Positions 24,258-35,973 are shown, counted from the first letter of the stretch. The stretch is 64,000 bases of DNA from Acetilactobacillus jinshanensis (GCF_004359375.1 NZ_CP034726.1:1550001-1614000); one strand, 5' to 3'. The notes: generated by a model from the sequence alone, not told the origin. Translations and numbers: made by a program.

Positions 24258-25694
24258 ATGAAGCAAGCAAATATTGGAGTCATTGGTGTTGCCCCAATGG
24301 GCAGTAACTTGGCTTTAAACATTGAAAGCCGCGGTTATACCGTTGCTGTATGGAACCGTACTGGTTCTAAGACTAAGCGCTTTGTTCAGAAGAACGCCGG
24401 CAAGAACTTAATTGCCACTTATTCTTTACAGGACTTAGTTAAGACTATTAAAAAGCCTCGTAATATCGTTATGATGATCAAAGCTGGTAAACCAACTGAC
24501 ATCGTTATTAACAACTTAATTCCGTTATTAGACAAAGGTGATACCTTAATTGATGGTGGTAATACTCCATTCAAAGATACCATCGCTCGTAACAAGAAAT
24601 TAGATAAGTCCGGTATTAACTTTATCGGTATGGGTGTTTCCGGTGGTACCTCTGGTGCTCGATTCGGTCCTGCCTTAATGCCTGGTGGTCAGTACTCCGC
24701 TTACAAGAACATCAAGCCAATCTTAGACAAGATCGCTGCTAAGACTCCAGATGGCCGTCCAACTGAAATCTATTGTGGACCTAATGGTGCTGGTCACTAT
24801 GTAAAGATGGTTCATAATGGTATCGAATACGCTGATGAAGAATTAATCGGTGAAACTTACACCATCTTACGTCACTTATGTGGCTTAGACGTCGACAAGA
24901 TCGCCGCTATCTTCAAGAAGTGGAACAAAGGTGAATTAGACAGCTACTTAATCGATATCTTTGCTAACTTATTAGCTAAGAAAGATAAGAAAGGTACTCC
25001 TGTTATCGACATCATCTTAGATGAAGCCGAAAACAAAGGTACTGGTAAGTGGAGTTCTGAAGATGCCTTAAACTTAGGTGTTCCTCAGTCCATCATTACC
25101 GAAGCTGTTTACGCACGTTTCGTTTCCATGTTAAAAGAAGAACGTGCCGCTGCTAAGAAAGTCTTAAACGGACCTTCTAAAGATGAAATGGTTAAGCCAA
25201 CCGCTGACGTTGTTGAAAACTGCCGTAAAGCATTATACTTCGGTAAAGTTATCAGTTACGCCCAAGGTTTCGAACAGTTACGCTTCGCATCTAAGTACTA
25301 CAACTGGAACTACCACTTCGACCAGATCGCCGTTGACTGGGAAGCCGGTTGTATCATCCGTGCTAAGCTTTTACAGCCAATCGAACAGGCATTCAAGAAG
25401 AACCCTAAGTTACCTAACTTACTGTTAGATCCATACTTCGCTGGCGTTGCCAACAAGTACCAGGATGCCGCTCGTAAGATCTCTGCATTAGCTATGCGTA
25501 ACGGTGTTGCCATTCCTTGCTTCAGCTCTGCCGTATCTTACTTTGATGAATACCGTACTCCATTGAGCCCTAACGCGGCATGTATCCAGATGATGCGTGA
25601 TACCTTCGGTGACCATGGTGTATTCTTCAGAAACGATATTCACCGTCAAGGTACTCGTTTACACTTATCCGACTTGGAAAACAGCGACAAGTAA
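24258..25694 (+). CDS. gnd: 6-phosphogluconate dehydrogenase, copy 2
   Basis: A 478-residue paralogue of the enzyme at 16457. Motifs kept are IGVIGVAPMGSNLALN, WNRTGSKT (NADP-type), GVSGGTSGARFGPALMPGG, and GAGHYVKMVHNGIEYADEELIGETY with the catalytic Lys and Glu. Codon use is strongly biased to a few codons (TTA, GGT, AAG, ATC), as in highly expressed genes, whereas copy 1 uses a broader set. This suggests copy 2 is the main catabolic enzyme. GAAGGGAG ribosome site. Monocistronic. Confidence 0.95.
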   Translation: MKQANIGVIGVAPMGSNLALNIESRGYTVAVWNRTGSKTKRFVQKNAGKNLIATYSLQDLVKTIKKPRNIVMMIKAGKPTDIVINNLIPLLDKGDTLIDGGNTPFKDTIARNKKLDKSGINFIGMGVSGGTSGARFGPALMPGGQYSAYKNIKPILDKIAAKTPDGRPTEIYCGPNGAGHYVKMVHNGIEYADEELIGETYTILRHLCGLDVDKIAAIFKKWNKGELDSYLIDIFANLLAKKDKKGTPVIDIILDEAENKGTGKWSSEDALNLGVPQSIITEAVYARFVSMLKEERAAAKKVLNGPSKDEMVKPTADVVENCRKALYFGKVISYAQGFEQLRFASKYYNWNYHFDQIAVDWEAGCIIRAKLLQPIEQAFKKNPKLPNLLLDPYFAGVANKYQDAARKISALAMRNGVAIPCFSSAVSYFDEYRTPLSPNAACIQMMRDTFGDHGVFFRNDIHRQGTRLHLSDLENSDK

Positions 25695-25724
25695 TTTAAA
25701 TTAAAAATTAAATCTTATAATATT

Positions 25725-25756
25725 AAAAGACGTTCGTTTTGCGAACGTCTTTTTTT
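25725..25756. terminator. Bidirectional terminator between gnd copy 2 and SIR2 gene
   Basis: AAAAGACGTTCG/CGAACGTCTTTT stem with T7. Confidence 0.88.
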
Positions 25757-25781
25757 AGTCTTAATATTACCGTTAAATATA

Positions 25782-26639
25782 TTATTGAAATGGATCCTGA
25801 AACATTCGTAAAAAATGAAAGACCCGGTTTCCAATCGGCGAATTAAACGGATTCGGATTGGAATCAGATAACTGCTGAATGTTGATCAGTGCGATATTTT
25901 TATGACTAAAGTAGGCTTTTTCTTGTTCATAAGAATAAATATCGTGCGGACTCGGATTATATAAAAGGACGTCCTTAATTTCATGCTTATGAAACAAACC
26001 CAGTCGGCGCTTAATGTTGTTAATCCAATTAATAATAGAATTTAGATTGAGGTCGTGAAGGGAGTAGCCGATAAACAGAAAGACATGCGTCATCAATAAG
26101 GACTTGATAAAATCTGACATTACGACGTGAGTATATCGATAGTTTAGATAATCCGATTCTCGCAAAACGATGTCGTTTAGATGATTGACGTCACCATGAA
26201 TTTTCATTAAATAGTGTTTACCATATCCACATTTTCGTAAGAACGACCGGTCATCATAGGTCACAATATAGTGACGGTTCAATCCCGTCTGACGTAAAGA
26301 CTGCTCAAGTAAATTGTCATAATTAGTGGTAATAATGTGGTCTGGCTGTAAACGAACAATTAAATCATCAAGCGGGTTAGTTTTAGCGTTCACTGGGAAA
26401 TGATCTTTAACAAAATTTAAATATTGCTTCGGTTGCGTTTCCCAAAAGAGTTCTGGAATCTTAAGGTAGTCATTCCGAGTTAACACGGAAGATTTAACGC
26501 CGATTTTCTTTGCCATTAAATGGATCAATTCATCCCAGGTGGGCAGATTTGAATTTTTAGAAATCCCGGCCCCCACAAAGAAAACTAATCGTGACTGCTG
26601 ATAAGCTCGTTTTAAGTAATCTAGAATCTGTTTATTCAA
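25782..26639 (-). CDS. SIR2-family protein, possible anti-phage NADase
   Basis: A 285-residue SIR2_2-type protein. NAD-binding motifs are FFVGAGISKNSNLPTW (residues 19-34), TTNYDNLL near 104, KIHGD near 145 with the catalytic-type His, and FIGYSLHD near 188. There is no zinc-finger Cys pattern, so it is not a classical deacetylase sirtuin. Such SIR2 domains occur in defence systems (Thoeris ThsA, DSR, SPARSA), where they destroy NAD. No partner gene is adjacent, and the protein has almost no C-terminal extension. The defence role is inference. Confidence 0.78.
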   Translation of the reverse strand: MNKQILDYLKRAYQQSRLVFFVGAGISKNSNLPTWDELIHLMAKKIGVKSSVLTRNDYLKIPELFWETQPKQYLNFVKDHFPVNAKTNPLDDLIVRLQPDHIITTNYDNLLEQSLRQTGLNRHYIVTYDDRSFLRKCGYGKHYLMKIHGDVNHLNDIVLRESDYLNYRYTHVVMSDFIKSLLMTHVFLFIGYSLHDLNLNSIINWINNIKRRLGLFHKHEIKDVLLYNPSPHDIYSYEQEKAYFSHKNIALINIQQLSDSNPNPFNSPIGNRVFHFLRMFQDPFQ

Positions 26640-26686
26640 TTGTTATTCCGCCTTTTTTAACAACATATAAACATCTTTAAAGCCAC

Positions 26687-26728
26687 CTAAAAGGAGTAAG
26701 ATGGTTATTTACCATCTTACTCCTTTAG
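26687..26728 (-). terminator. Long perfect hairpin upstream of the SIR2 gene
   Basis: AAAGGAGTAAGATGGT (26690-26705) and ACCATCTTACTCCTTT (26711-26726) form a 16-bp stem with a 5-base loop. On the minus strand TTTTAGG follows, a weak terminator tail. It probably ended an upstream gene that is now lost. Between it and 26932 I see only a short open fragment and AT-rich sequence. Confidence 0.5.
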
Positions 26729-26932
26729 TGAAAACGGTGATAACTAATTTTTAACCAATAATGTGGTCCCACTTAGTGATCCACTTAGCTAAATGCTTCT
26801 TAACAAATCGATAATTTAAGGTATGGTATGCTTAGCGTTTGCTCCAAAGGTATCAATATATGGATAATTTTCATTTATTATTGGTCTTATTAAATATTCT
26901 TTATAAATCGAAACATTTATGCTTTTATATTC

Positions 26933-26960
26933 TTGATGTTTTCTCATAAGTTAATATAAT
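26933..26960 (+). promoter_or_regulatory. Promoter of the Val leader / permease transcript
   Basis: TTGATG (26933-26938), 16-base spacer, TATAAT (26955-26960). Confidence 0.65.
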
Positions 26961-26991
26961 AGAATATGTAATTAGGAGAGAAGTCTTTATA

Positions 26992-27063
26992 ATGTTATTG
27001 AGAACTAATTCAGAATTTAACATAACTGAACAAGTCGTCGTAGTCGTCTCGGTCTTGGACTAA
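26992..27063 (+). CDS. Val-run leader peptide, 23 residues
   Basis: A short ORF reading MLLRTNSEFNITEQ then VVVVVSVLD. Five consecutive Val codons (GTC GTC GTA GTC GTC), then another Val, sit immediately before the stop. AGGAGAG lies 11 bases before the ATG, and a promoter 30 bases further up. Its arrangement is that of enterobacterial ilv-type leader peptides. The downstream gene is an amino acid permease. Confidence 0.76.
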   Translation: MLLRTNSEFNITEQVVVVVSVLD

Positions 27064-27196
27064 GATGACTGCGGTTCTTTAGCATTGTAAAAACTAAGTC
27101 CACGCAGTCTTAATTATGAATAACTGTGTGGATTACCATTAATCGAAACTTAATTAGATATATGATCCTCACAGTTATTCGCTGTGGGGATTTTTT
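27064..27196 (+). promoter_or_regulatory. Attenuator RNA between Val leader and APC permease
   Basis: Segments: 0, CGTAGTC (27039-27045, the Val codons); 1, GACTGCGG (27067-27074); 2, CCACGCAGTC (27100-27109); 3, ATAACTGTGTGG (27120-27131); 4, ATCCTCACAGTTAT (27165-27178); 5, CTGTGGGGAT (27182-27191) with T6. Pairs 0:1 (7 of 7), 1:2 (7), 2:3 (9 of 9), 3:4 (9 of 9) and 4:5 (10 of 10, terminator). A ribosome stalled on Val masks 0, so 1:2 and 3:4 form and transcription continues. A ribosome at the stop masks 1, so 2:3 and 4:5 form and it ends. Confidence 0.8.
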
Positions 27197-27230
27197 AATG
27201 CATTAATTAGTATGAAAGGAATGTTGCTTT

Positions 27231-28568
27231 ATGGGTAAAGGTCATAAGATTAACGCTTTAGAAGCGTTTGCCTTATCACTAGCGAGTATGGCTCCAACCG
27301 GATCAATGGCCGGTAATACTGGACCTAGTGCTAAATTTGCAGGCATGAATCTACCGATTTCGTTTTTAATTGCTGCAATTGCGATGCTATTAGTTGCGGT
27401 CGGCTTTTATGAAATGTCAAAACGAATTTCAGCCGATGGTTCAGTTTATGCATATAATCGAACCGTTTTAAATGAACACTGGGGTTTTATCTCAGGTTGG
27501 TTAATCACCCTGTGTTATGGAGTCTTTACCATTGGTATGTCAGGCTTATCAGGAACTTACGCCAGTTTAGTTTTAAAGAACTTCGGGATTAAAGCATCCC
27601 CCATCTGGATTGGTTTCATTATTCTTCTGTTAACCTGGTTTATTCTGGATCATGGCATTCGGTTAACATCTAACTTGCCGTTATTTACCGAATTCATTGC
27701 CTTAGCAATTCTTCTGATCCTTAGTTTCATCATCATCATTAAAGGTGGACCCACTGGAACTAATATCCAGCCGTTCATTCCGCGCACCAAATTCTCCGGG
27801 ATCGGTCAGGGTGCCGTTTACACGGTCCTCTGCTTCATCGGTTTTGAAGTCGCCTGTACGGTTGCGACCCGGACCAAGAACCCAAAGCGGTCGATCCCGA
27901 TTGCCTTAATGTCCACCGTTATCGGTGGCGCCGTGATCTTCGTCTTCGTCAGTTACGCCATCGTAATTGGCTTCGGGACTGACGCCAGTGGCATGAAAGC
28001 ATTGGCTAGTTCACCAGCTCCGTTAAATACCTTGGCCGCTCATTTCATGAACCCTGGTATGGCCACTTTAATCGACTTTGCGATTTTCCTAAGTGCATTC
28101 GGTGCCGTAATTGGAATGATGAATGCAACTTCATATATGGTATACGCTTTAGGTGAACATCATTACTTACCATCCCGTTTAGGGGAGTTTAGCTTTCAGC
28201 ATGACGCACCCTGTCATTCAATTAACGCTTTAGGTATTTTAGGCGTAATCCTTTATCTAGGCTCCACCTTACCGTTAGGTGTTAACAATACTTATCTCTA
28301 CTACATGACGATTGGTGCCTTAAGCATGATTATCGTATACATGCTGTCATGTGTCGCAACCTTACGCCTATCGATCACAACTCATGAAACCACCTTTAAA
28401 CGTGCATTATCACCGATTTTAGGCTTTATCGTTTTAATTCTGGTTCTGTTATCTAACGTTTACCCAATTCCAAAATTCCCGCTTAATCTCATCCCATACT
28501 TCGTATTATTATGGGCAATCATTGGTTATGCCATGAGTGTTCATCACACTAGAGCTAACAATCAGTAA
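27231..28568 (+). CDS. APC-family amino acid permease
   Basis: A 445-residue, about 12-helix amino acid/polyamine/organocation carrier. The N-terminal ALSLASMAPTGSMAGNTGPS region corresponds to the unwound helix 1 that binds the substrate backbone, and CFIGFEVACTVATRTKNPKRSIP to helix 6 with its conserved charged loop. Cargo cannot be read from sequence. The Val-run leader just upstream makes valine or another branched-chain amino acid a reasonable guess. GAAAGGAATG ribosome site. Confidence 0.85.
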   Translation: MGKGHKINALEAFALSLASMAPTGSMAGNTGPSAKFAGMNLPISFLIAAIAMLLVAVGFYEMSKRISADGSVYAYNRTVLNEHWGFISGWLITLCYGVFTIGMSGLSGTYASLVLKNFGIKASPIWIGFIILLLTWFILDHGIRLTSNLPLFTEFIALAILLILSFIIIIKGGPTGTNIQPFIPRTKFSGIGQGAVYTVLCFIGFEVACTVATRTKNPKRSIPIALMSTVIGGAVIFVFVSYAIVIGFGTDASGMKALASSPAPLNTLAAHFMNPGMATLIDFAIFLSAFGAVIGMMNATSYMVYALGEHHYLPSRLGEFSFQHDAPCHSINALGILGVILYLGSTLPLGVNNTYLYYMTIGALSMIIVYMLSCVATLRLSITTHETTFKRALSPILGFIVLILVLLSNVYPIPKFPLNLIPYFVLLWAIIGYAMSVHHTRANNQ

Positions 28569-28597
28569 AATGGCTTTCATATTAATATCAAACGATT

Positions 28598-28633
28598 GGT
28601 CTAGGCATCGTGTAACCATGTCTAGGCCTTTTT
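28598..28633 (+). terminator. Terminator of the APC permease gene
   Basis: GGTCTAGGCAT/ATGTCTAGGCC 11-bp stem (two G-U pairs) with T5. Confidence 0.8.
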
Positions 28634-28710
28634 GTTTCCACTTTTGCTAATTTATAATCATTATAAATTGGTGTACCATGAAATTGAATTCATTATCAAA
28701 GAGGGATTTC

Positions 28711-30243
28711 ATGTCAAAATTATATACAGACTACTTCTTTACTGATAAGAAGGATTATGACAAAAATGACGGCGGATACGTACCGTTACAGGTACCGGAC
28801 GTTAAACCGCAAAAATTGAGAATTCCAGAACCTTTGAAACCAACCAAGGAAACCAAGACTGATATGTATTATCACATCACTTCCGAACCTGGCGAAACTC
28901 AATTATTACCTGGTGTTAAGACCAAGACCTGGGGCTATAACCAGAGCTTATTAGGTAAAACTCTGATCTTTAAGCGTGGTAAGACCATTCATTTGACCTT
29001 CACCAACAAGTTACCCGTTTTGACTACGTACCATCTACATGGCTTAAACGTTCCTGGTGAAGTCGATGGTGGCTGCCATACCCCGTGGTATCCTGGTGAA
29101 ACCAAGACCGTTAGCTTCAAGTGTAACCAACCAGCTTCGACCTGCTGGATGCATGCTCATCCGTGTCCATCCACCGCTCAGCAAGTCTGGAAAGGTTTAG
29201 CTTGTGCCATTGTCATCTTGGATAAGAACGCCGAAAAATTACCGTTACCTAAGAAGTACGGCGTCAACGACGTTCCGTTAATCTTGCAAGACCGTAAATT
29301 TCATAAGGATAACCAGTGGCATTATATGAAGGACTACAATCCTGATGGAGTTCAGGGACCTACACCGATGATTGACGGTACTCTTAACCCATACTTTGAC
29401 GTCACTACTCAGAAAGTTCGCTTCCGTCTATTAGACGGTGCTAACCGTCGTGAATGGCGTTTACACTTCAGTGATGACTTACCATTCATTCAGGTTGCTG
29501 GTGACGGTAGTTTCTTACCGCACCCCGTTCATATGAATAAATTAATGTTAACCTGTGCTGAACGTGCAGAAATCATCGTTGATTTTGGTAAATACAAGCC
29601 CGGTGACGTCATTAAGTTATACTGTGACAAGACACCGATCGTCACCTTCAGAATCCACAAGATGACGCCGGATAACAGCAAGTTACCCGATACCTTGGTT
29701 AAGTTACCTGATCCAAAGGTCAACAACCCTTACGTTCATAAGATCGTGATGGGCGGTACCGATGAAATGGTCGACATCAACGGTAAGAAGTTCAACATGC
29801 AGCGGATTGATTCTAAGCAGACCATTGGCCAGGTCGAATATTGGGACGTTACCAATTCCAACAGTTGTGGCCATGGTATGATTCATCCGTACCACATGCA
29901 CGGTTGTCAATTCCGCATCATTTCTCGTGACGGTCATGCACCTTACCCGAACGAACACGGTTTAAAAGATACCTTAGGTGTTAACCCTGGTGAAACCGTT
30001 CGTTTGAAAGTTTGGTTCAACTGTCCAGGAGTCTTTATGTACCATTGCCACATTATCGAACATGAAGATGGTGGCATGATGGCACAGATCAAAGTTATCG
30101 ACCCAAAGAATCCTAATAAGAAGTATCACTTAATGGACATGAAGACCCTGACTGATCACATTGCCAAAGAAAAGGGCATCAAACCGAGTCAAGTCGAAAT
30201 GGGTGGCATGCATTCGTACCGTAAGATGGGTATGAAGATGTAA
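28711..30243 (+). CDS. Multicopper oxidase, copy 1
   Basis: A 510-residue three-domain multicopper oxidase of the CotA/bilirubin-oxidase type. All copper ligands are present: YHLHGLN and CWMHAHP (type 2/3 site, residues about 108-150), HPYHMHG (about 392) and HCHIIEHEDGGMM (about 445), where the Met is the axial type 1 ligand. There is no signal peptide, so it may act in the cytosol or need folded export. The C-terminus is Met-rich (MGGMHSYRKMGMKM). The ATG at 28711 (AGAGGG upstream) is chosen because copy 2 begins at the same residue. Substrate unknown. Confidence 0.92.
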   Translation: MSKLYTDYFFTDKKDYDKNDGGYVPLQVPDVKPQKLRIPEPLKPTKETKTDMYYHITSEPGETQLLPGVKTKTWGYNQSLLGKTLIFKRGKTIHLTFTNKLPVLTTYHLHGLNVPGEVDGGCHTPWYPGETKTVSFKCNQPASTCWMHAHPCPSTAQQVWKGLACAIVILDKNAEKLPLPKKYGVNDVPLILQDRKFHKDNQWHYMKDYNPDGVQGPTPMIDGTLNPYFDVTTQKVRFRLLDGANRREWRLHFSDDLPFIQVAGDGSFLPHPVHMNKLMLTCAERAEIIVDFGKYKPGDVIKLYCDKTPIVTFRIHKMTPDNSKLPDTLVKLPDPKVNNPYVHKIVMGGTDEMVDINGKKFNMQRIDSKQTIGQVEYWDVTNSNSCGHGMIHPYHMHGCQFRIISRDGHAPYPNEHGLKDTLGVNPGETVRLKVWFNCPGVFMYHCHIIEHEDGGMMAQIKVIDPKNPNKKYHLMDMKTLTDHIAKEKGIKPSQVEMGGMHSYRKMGMKM

Positions 30244-30270
30244 TTAATCCATTAAGATATTAAGATTTAA

Positions 30271-30306
30271 AATCGTTCAGAAAATAATTTCTGAACGATT
30301 TTTTTT
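30271..30306 (+). terminator. Terminator of multicopper oxidase copy 1
   Basis: AATCGTTCAG-AAAATAATTT-CTGAACGATT perfect stem followed by T6. Related sequence occurs after copy 2. Confidence 0.88.
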
Positions 30307-30512
30307 GTATCTTTGTGATGTGTTGTTATCCAAAATTTATTGCATCTAAAGTTACCGCTTAGTTCCTTTCCAGCATTAAATAAGTTGATTACCAATCATG
30401 TTTATTTTAACGATTACCGATTCCCTCCTGTATGTAAGGGCTTTCAAATTTGTACCGATTGCGGATTAGTCGGTGTACTATTAAGTAGAGTTCATAAGTA
30501 AAGAGGGATATT

Positions 30513-32045
30513 ATGTCAAAACTATATACGCATTATTTCTATACTGATACGAAAGACTGGGACGACCAAGACGATAGTTTTGTACCGTTACAGGTACCCA
30601 ACGTTAAACCGCAAAAATTGGGCATCCCGGAATTCTTAAGACCCACTAAAGAAACCAAGACTGACATGTACTACCACATCATTTCTGAACCTGGTGAAAC
30701 CCAATTGTTACCAGGTGCTAAAACCAAGACCTGGGGCTATAACCAGAGTTTATTAGGCAAGACGATCGTTTTTAAGCGTGGCAAAACCATTCACCTAACC
30801 TATACTAATAAGCTGCCAATCCTAACCACGTATCATTTACATGGTTTAAACGTTCCTGGTGACGTCGACGGTGGCTGTCATACTCCGTGGTATCCTGGCC
30901 AAACTAAGACCGTCAGTTTCAAATGTGACCAACCAGCATCAACCTGTTGGCTCCATGCTCATCCATGTCCATCGACTGGTGAACAGGTCTGGAAAGGTTT
31001 AGCTTGTCTCATCGTCATCTTAGATAAGAACGCTGAACACCTACCGATCCCAAAGAAATACGGCGTCAATGATATCCCGTTAATTTTACAAGACCGTAAA
31101 TTCCATAAGGATAACCAGTGGCATTACATGAAAGATTACGATCCCGATGGAGTTCAGGGTCCAACACCAATGATCAATGGGACCCTCAATCCATATTTTG
31201 ACGTAACAGCCCAGAAAATTCGTTTCCGAATCTTAAACGGTGCTAACCGTCGTGAATGGCGCCTGCATTTCTCAGACGACTTACCATTTACCCAGATTGC
31301 AGGTGACGGAAGCTTCTTACCGCATCCGGTCCACATGACTAAAATCATGATCACCTGTGCCGAACGAGACGAAATCGTGGTTGATTTCGGTCAATATAAG
31401 CCTGGTGACGTCGTTAAATTATATTGTGATAAGACGCCGATCGTCACCTTTAGAATTCACCAGATGACTCCTGATAACAGTAAATTACCGCATACTTTAG
31501 TTAAGTTACCAAATCCAAAGATTAATAATCCTTACGTTCATAAGATCGTTATGAGCGGGACCGATGAAAAAGTTGAAATTAACGGTAAGAAATTCAATAT
31601 GCAACGCATTGACTCCAAACAAACGATCGGCCAGGTTGAATATTGGGTCGTTTCTAATTCTAATAAATACTGCAGCGGTATGATTCATCCGTATCACATG
31701 CACGGTTGCCAATTCCTGGTTGTTTCTCGTAATGGGCATGCACCTTATCCAAATGAACATGGCTTCAAAGATACCATCGGCGTCAGTCCTGGCGAAACCG
31801 TTAAATTAAAGGTTTGGTTCACCTGTCCTGGTGTATTTATGTATCATTGCCACATCATCGAACATGAAGATGGCGGTATGATGGCTCAAATCAAGGTTAC
31901 TGACCCAAAGAATCCAAACCAAAAGTTCCACTTAATGGATATGAAGACTTTGACTGATCACGTTGCTAAAGAAAAAGGCATTAAACCTAGTCAAGTTAAG
32001 ATGGGTGGCATGTATTCATACCGTAAGATGGGTATGAAGATGTAA
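30513..32045 (+). CDS. Multicopper oxidase, copy 2
   Basis: A 510-residue tandem paralogue, roughly 85 percent identical by eye. Copper ligands are complete: H108/H110, H148/H150, H392/H395/H397, and H445-C446-H447 with H451 and axial M456. Differences are concentrated at the N-terminus and near residue 385 (SNKYCSG versus SNSCGHG), beside the copper site. Its own AGAGGG site and a 270-base spacer indicate separate transcription. Probable roles are copper tolerance or phenol/oxygen reactions; the sequence does not decide. Confidence 0.92.
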   Translation: MSKLYTHYFYTDTKDWDDQDDSFVPLQVPNVKPQKLGIPEFLRPTKETKTDMYYHIISEPGETQLLPGAKTKTWGYNQSLLGKTIVFKRGKTIHLTYTNKLPILTTYHLHGLNVPGDVDGGCHTPWYPGQTKTVSFKCDQPASTCWLHAHPCPSTGEQVWKGLACLIVILDKNAEHLPIPKKYGVNDIPLILQDRKFHKDNQWHYMKDYDPDGVQGPTPMINGTLNPYFDVTAQKIRFRILNGANRREWRLHFSDDLPFTQIAGDGSFLPHPVHMTKIMITCAERDEIVVDFGQYKPGDVVKLYCDKTPIVTFRIHQMTPDNSKLPHTLVKLPNPKINNPYVHKIVMSGTDEKVEINGKKFNMQRIDSKQTIGQVEYWVVSNSNKYCSGMIHPYHMHGCQFLVVSRNGHAPYPNEHGFKDTIGVSPGETVKLKVWFTCPGVFMYHCHIIEHEDGGMMAQIKVTDPKNPNQKFHLMDMKTLTDHVAKEKGIKPSQVKMGGMYSYRKMGMKM

Positions 32046-32090
32046 ATCATATTATCTTAACATTAATTAGAAACTAAAAAGACCGCTCAG

Positions 32091-32115
32091 AAAGTAATTT
32101 CTGAACGATCTTTTT
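32091..32115 (+). terminator. Terminator of multicopper oxidase copy 2
   Basis: GACCGCTCAG-AAAGTAATTT-CTGAACGATC then TTTTTAT. Two stem mismatches relative to the copy 1 terminator show that the duplication included the terminator and then drifted. Confidence 0.65.
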
Positions 32116-32143
32116 ATACTTTAAATATTATGTAAATTCTAGT

Positions 32144-32434
32144 CTATTGATTATTACTCATGTATTTACCGTTAAATAAAACTAATTGTGACAGTGCTCG
32201 TCTTTGTTTATCAATGCTGTCAACTTCGGTATTTAAATGATTAACGAAGGCTTTAAATTGCTTACCAAATTGGTCACTAACGTTTGGATTATCATTAATA
32301 ATGTTAATAAAATCTTCCATGAACTGATTAAACATCGACATGGAGACACCATCGTTAGTATCGTCACCAATAACGGTAATCAAGTCATTAATTAAATTAT
32401 TAAAATGAATTAATGCGATCGAGTCTTTACTCAT
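32144..32434 (-). CDS. Hypothetical small helical protein
   Basis: A 96-residue soluble protein, rich in Asn, Asp, Ile and Phe, probably all-helical (repeated FNNLINDLI, FMEDFINII, FKAFVNHL spacing). Not recognised. It starts MSKDSIALIHFNN, preceded by AAAGGACATT. It lies just after the rRNA operon on the same strand, separated from 5S by a terminator. Confidence 0.6.
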   Translation of the reverse strand: MSKDSIALIHFNNLINDLITVIGDDTNDGVSMSMFNQFMEDFINIINDNPNVSDQFGKQFKAFVNHLNTEVDSIDKQRRALSQLVLFNGKYMSNNQ

Positions 32435-32475
32435 AATAATGTCCTTTGGTCATAGTTTCCCATTTATAATAAACA

Positions 32476-32512
32476 AAAAGGCCTTCGAAATCAATCGAAG
32501 ACCTTTTCTTTC
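32476..32512 (-). terminator. Terminator of the rRNA operon
   Basis: GGTCTTCGA-TTGAT-TTCGAAGGCC stem followed by TTTTTG on the minus strand, 10 bases beyond 5S. Confidence 0.8.
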
Positions 32513-32523
32513 ATGTTTGTTCG

Positions 32524-32639
32524 CGTGGCAACAACCTATCCTCGCAGAGGGCGATCCCTCAACTACTTTCGGCGCGCGGAAGCTTAACTTCTGTGTTCGG
32601 CATGGGAACAGGTGTATCCTTCCGGCTATCGCCACCACA
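32524..32639 (-). rRNA. rrf: 5S ribosomal RNA
   Basis: About 116 bases with the conserved ACACCTGTTCCCATGCCGAA core and GAAGTTAAGC loop. Ends are placed by comparison with known 5S and may be off by a few bases. Confidence 0.93.
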
Positions 32640-32707
32640 CTATATTTTCAAGAGAACTTCGTTCTCTCAAAACTGGCTAATATTCATACTTCTCCGAGGA
32701 TACCTTT

Positions 32708-35633
<2,926 letters not shown>

Positions 35634-35816
35634 TAAATGTTTGTCACTTGCGTGACAACGGTTTTGGTCATTTTGAATAATTTTAGAATTCAAAAATAAC
35701 GCGGTGTTCTCGGTTGAAATTAAAATTTAAAATAAATAATAATTTCAATAGGAAATATAAATATTATCCAGTTTTCAAAGAACCAAGTTCTAATGTATGA
35801 GCCCTCACGGGCTCAA

Positions 35817-35889
35817 TGGAGTATAGCGGAATCGAACCGCTGACCTCCTGCTTGCAAAGCAGGTGCTCTCCCTGCTGAGCTAATACCCC
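35817..35889 (-). tRNA. tRNA-Ala (anticodon UGC)
   Basis: 73 bases. Acceptor GGGGTAT, D-arm AGCTCAGCAGGGAGAGC, anticodon stem-loop CCTGCTTTGCAAGCAGG, T-arm GCGGTTCGAATCCGC. Located in the 16S-23S spacer as usual. Confidence 0.97.
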
Positions 35890-35899
35890 ATAACAGCAA

Positions 35900-35973
<74 letters not shown>

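Noticed and set aside
26751-26831. Open fragment of 26 codons ending in KWITKWDHIIG
   Set aside because: Too short, no start or ribosome site, and no family recognised. Mentioned only as a possible remnant near the SIR2 gene.
30441-30481. Candidate promoter TTGTAC...TACTAT before multicopper oxidase copy 2
   Set aside because: The spacer is 20 bases, outside the usual 16-18, and no better -35 is visible.
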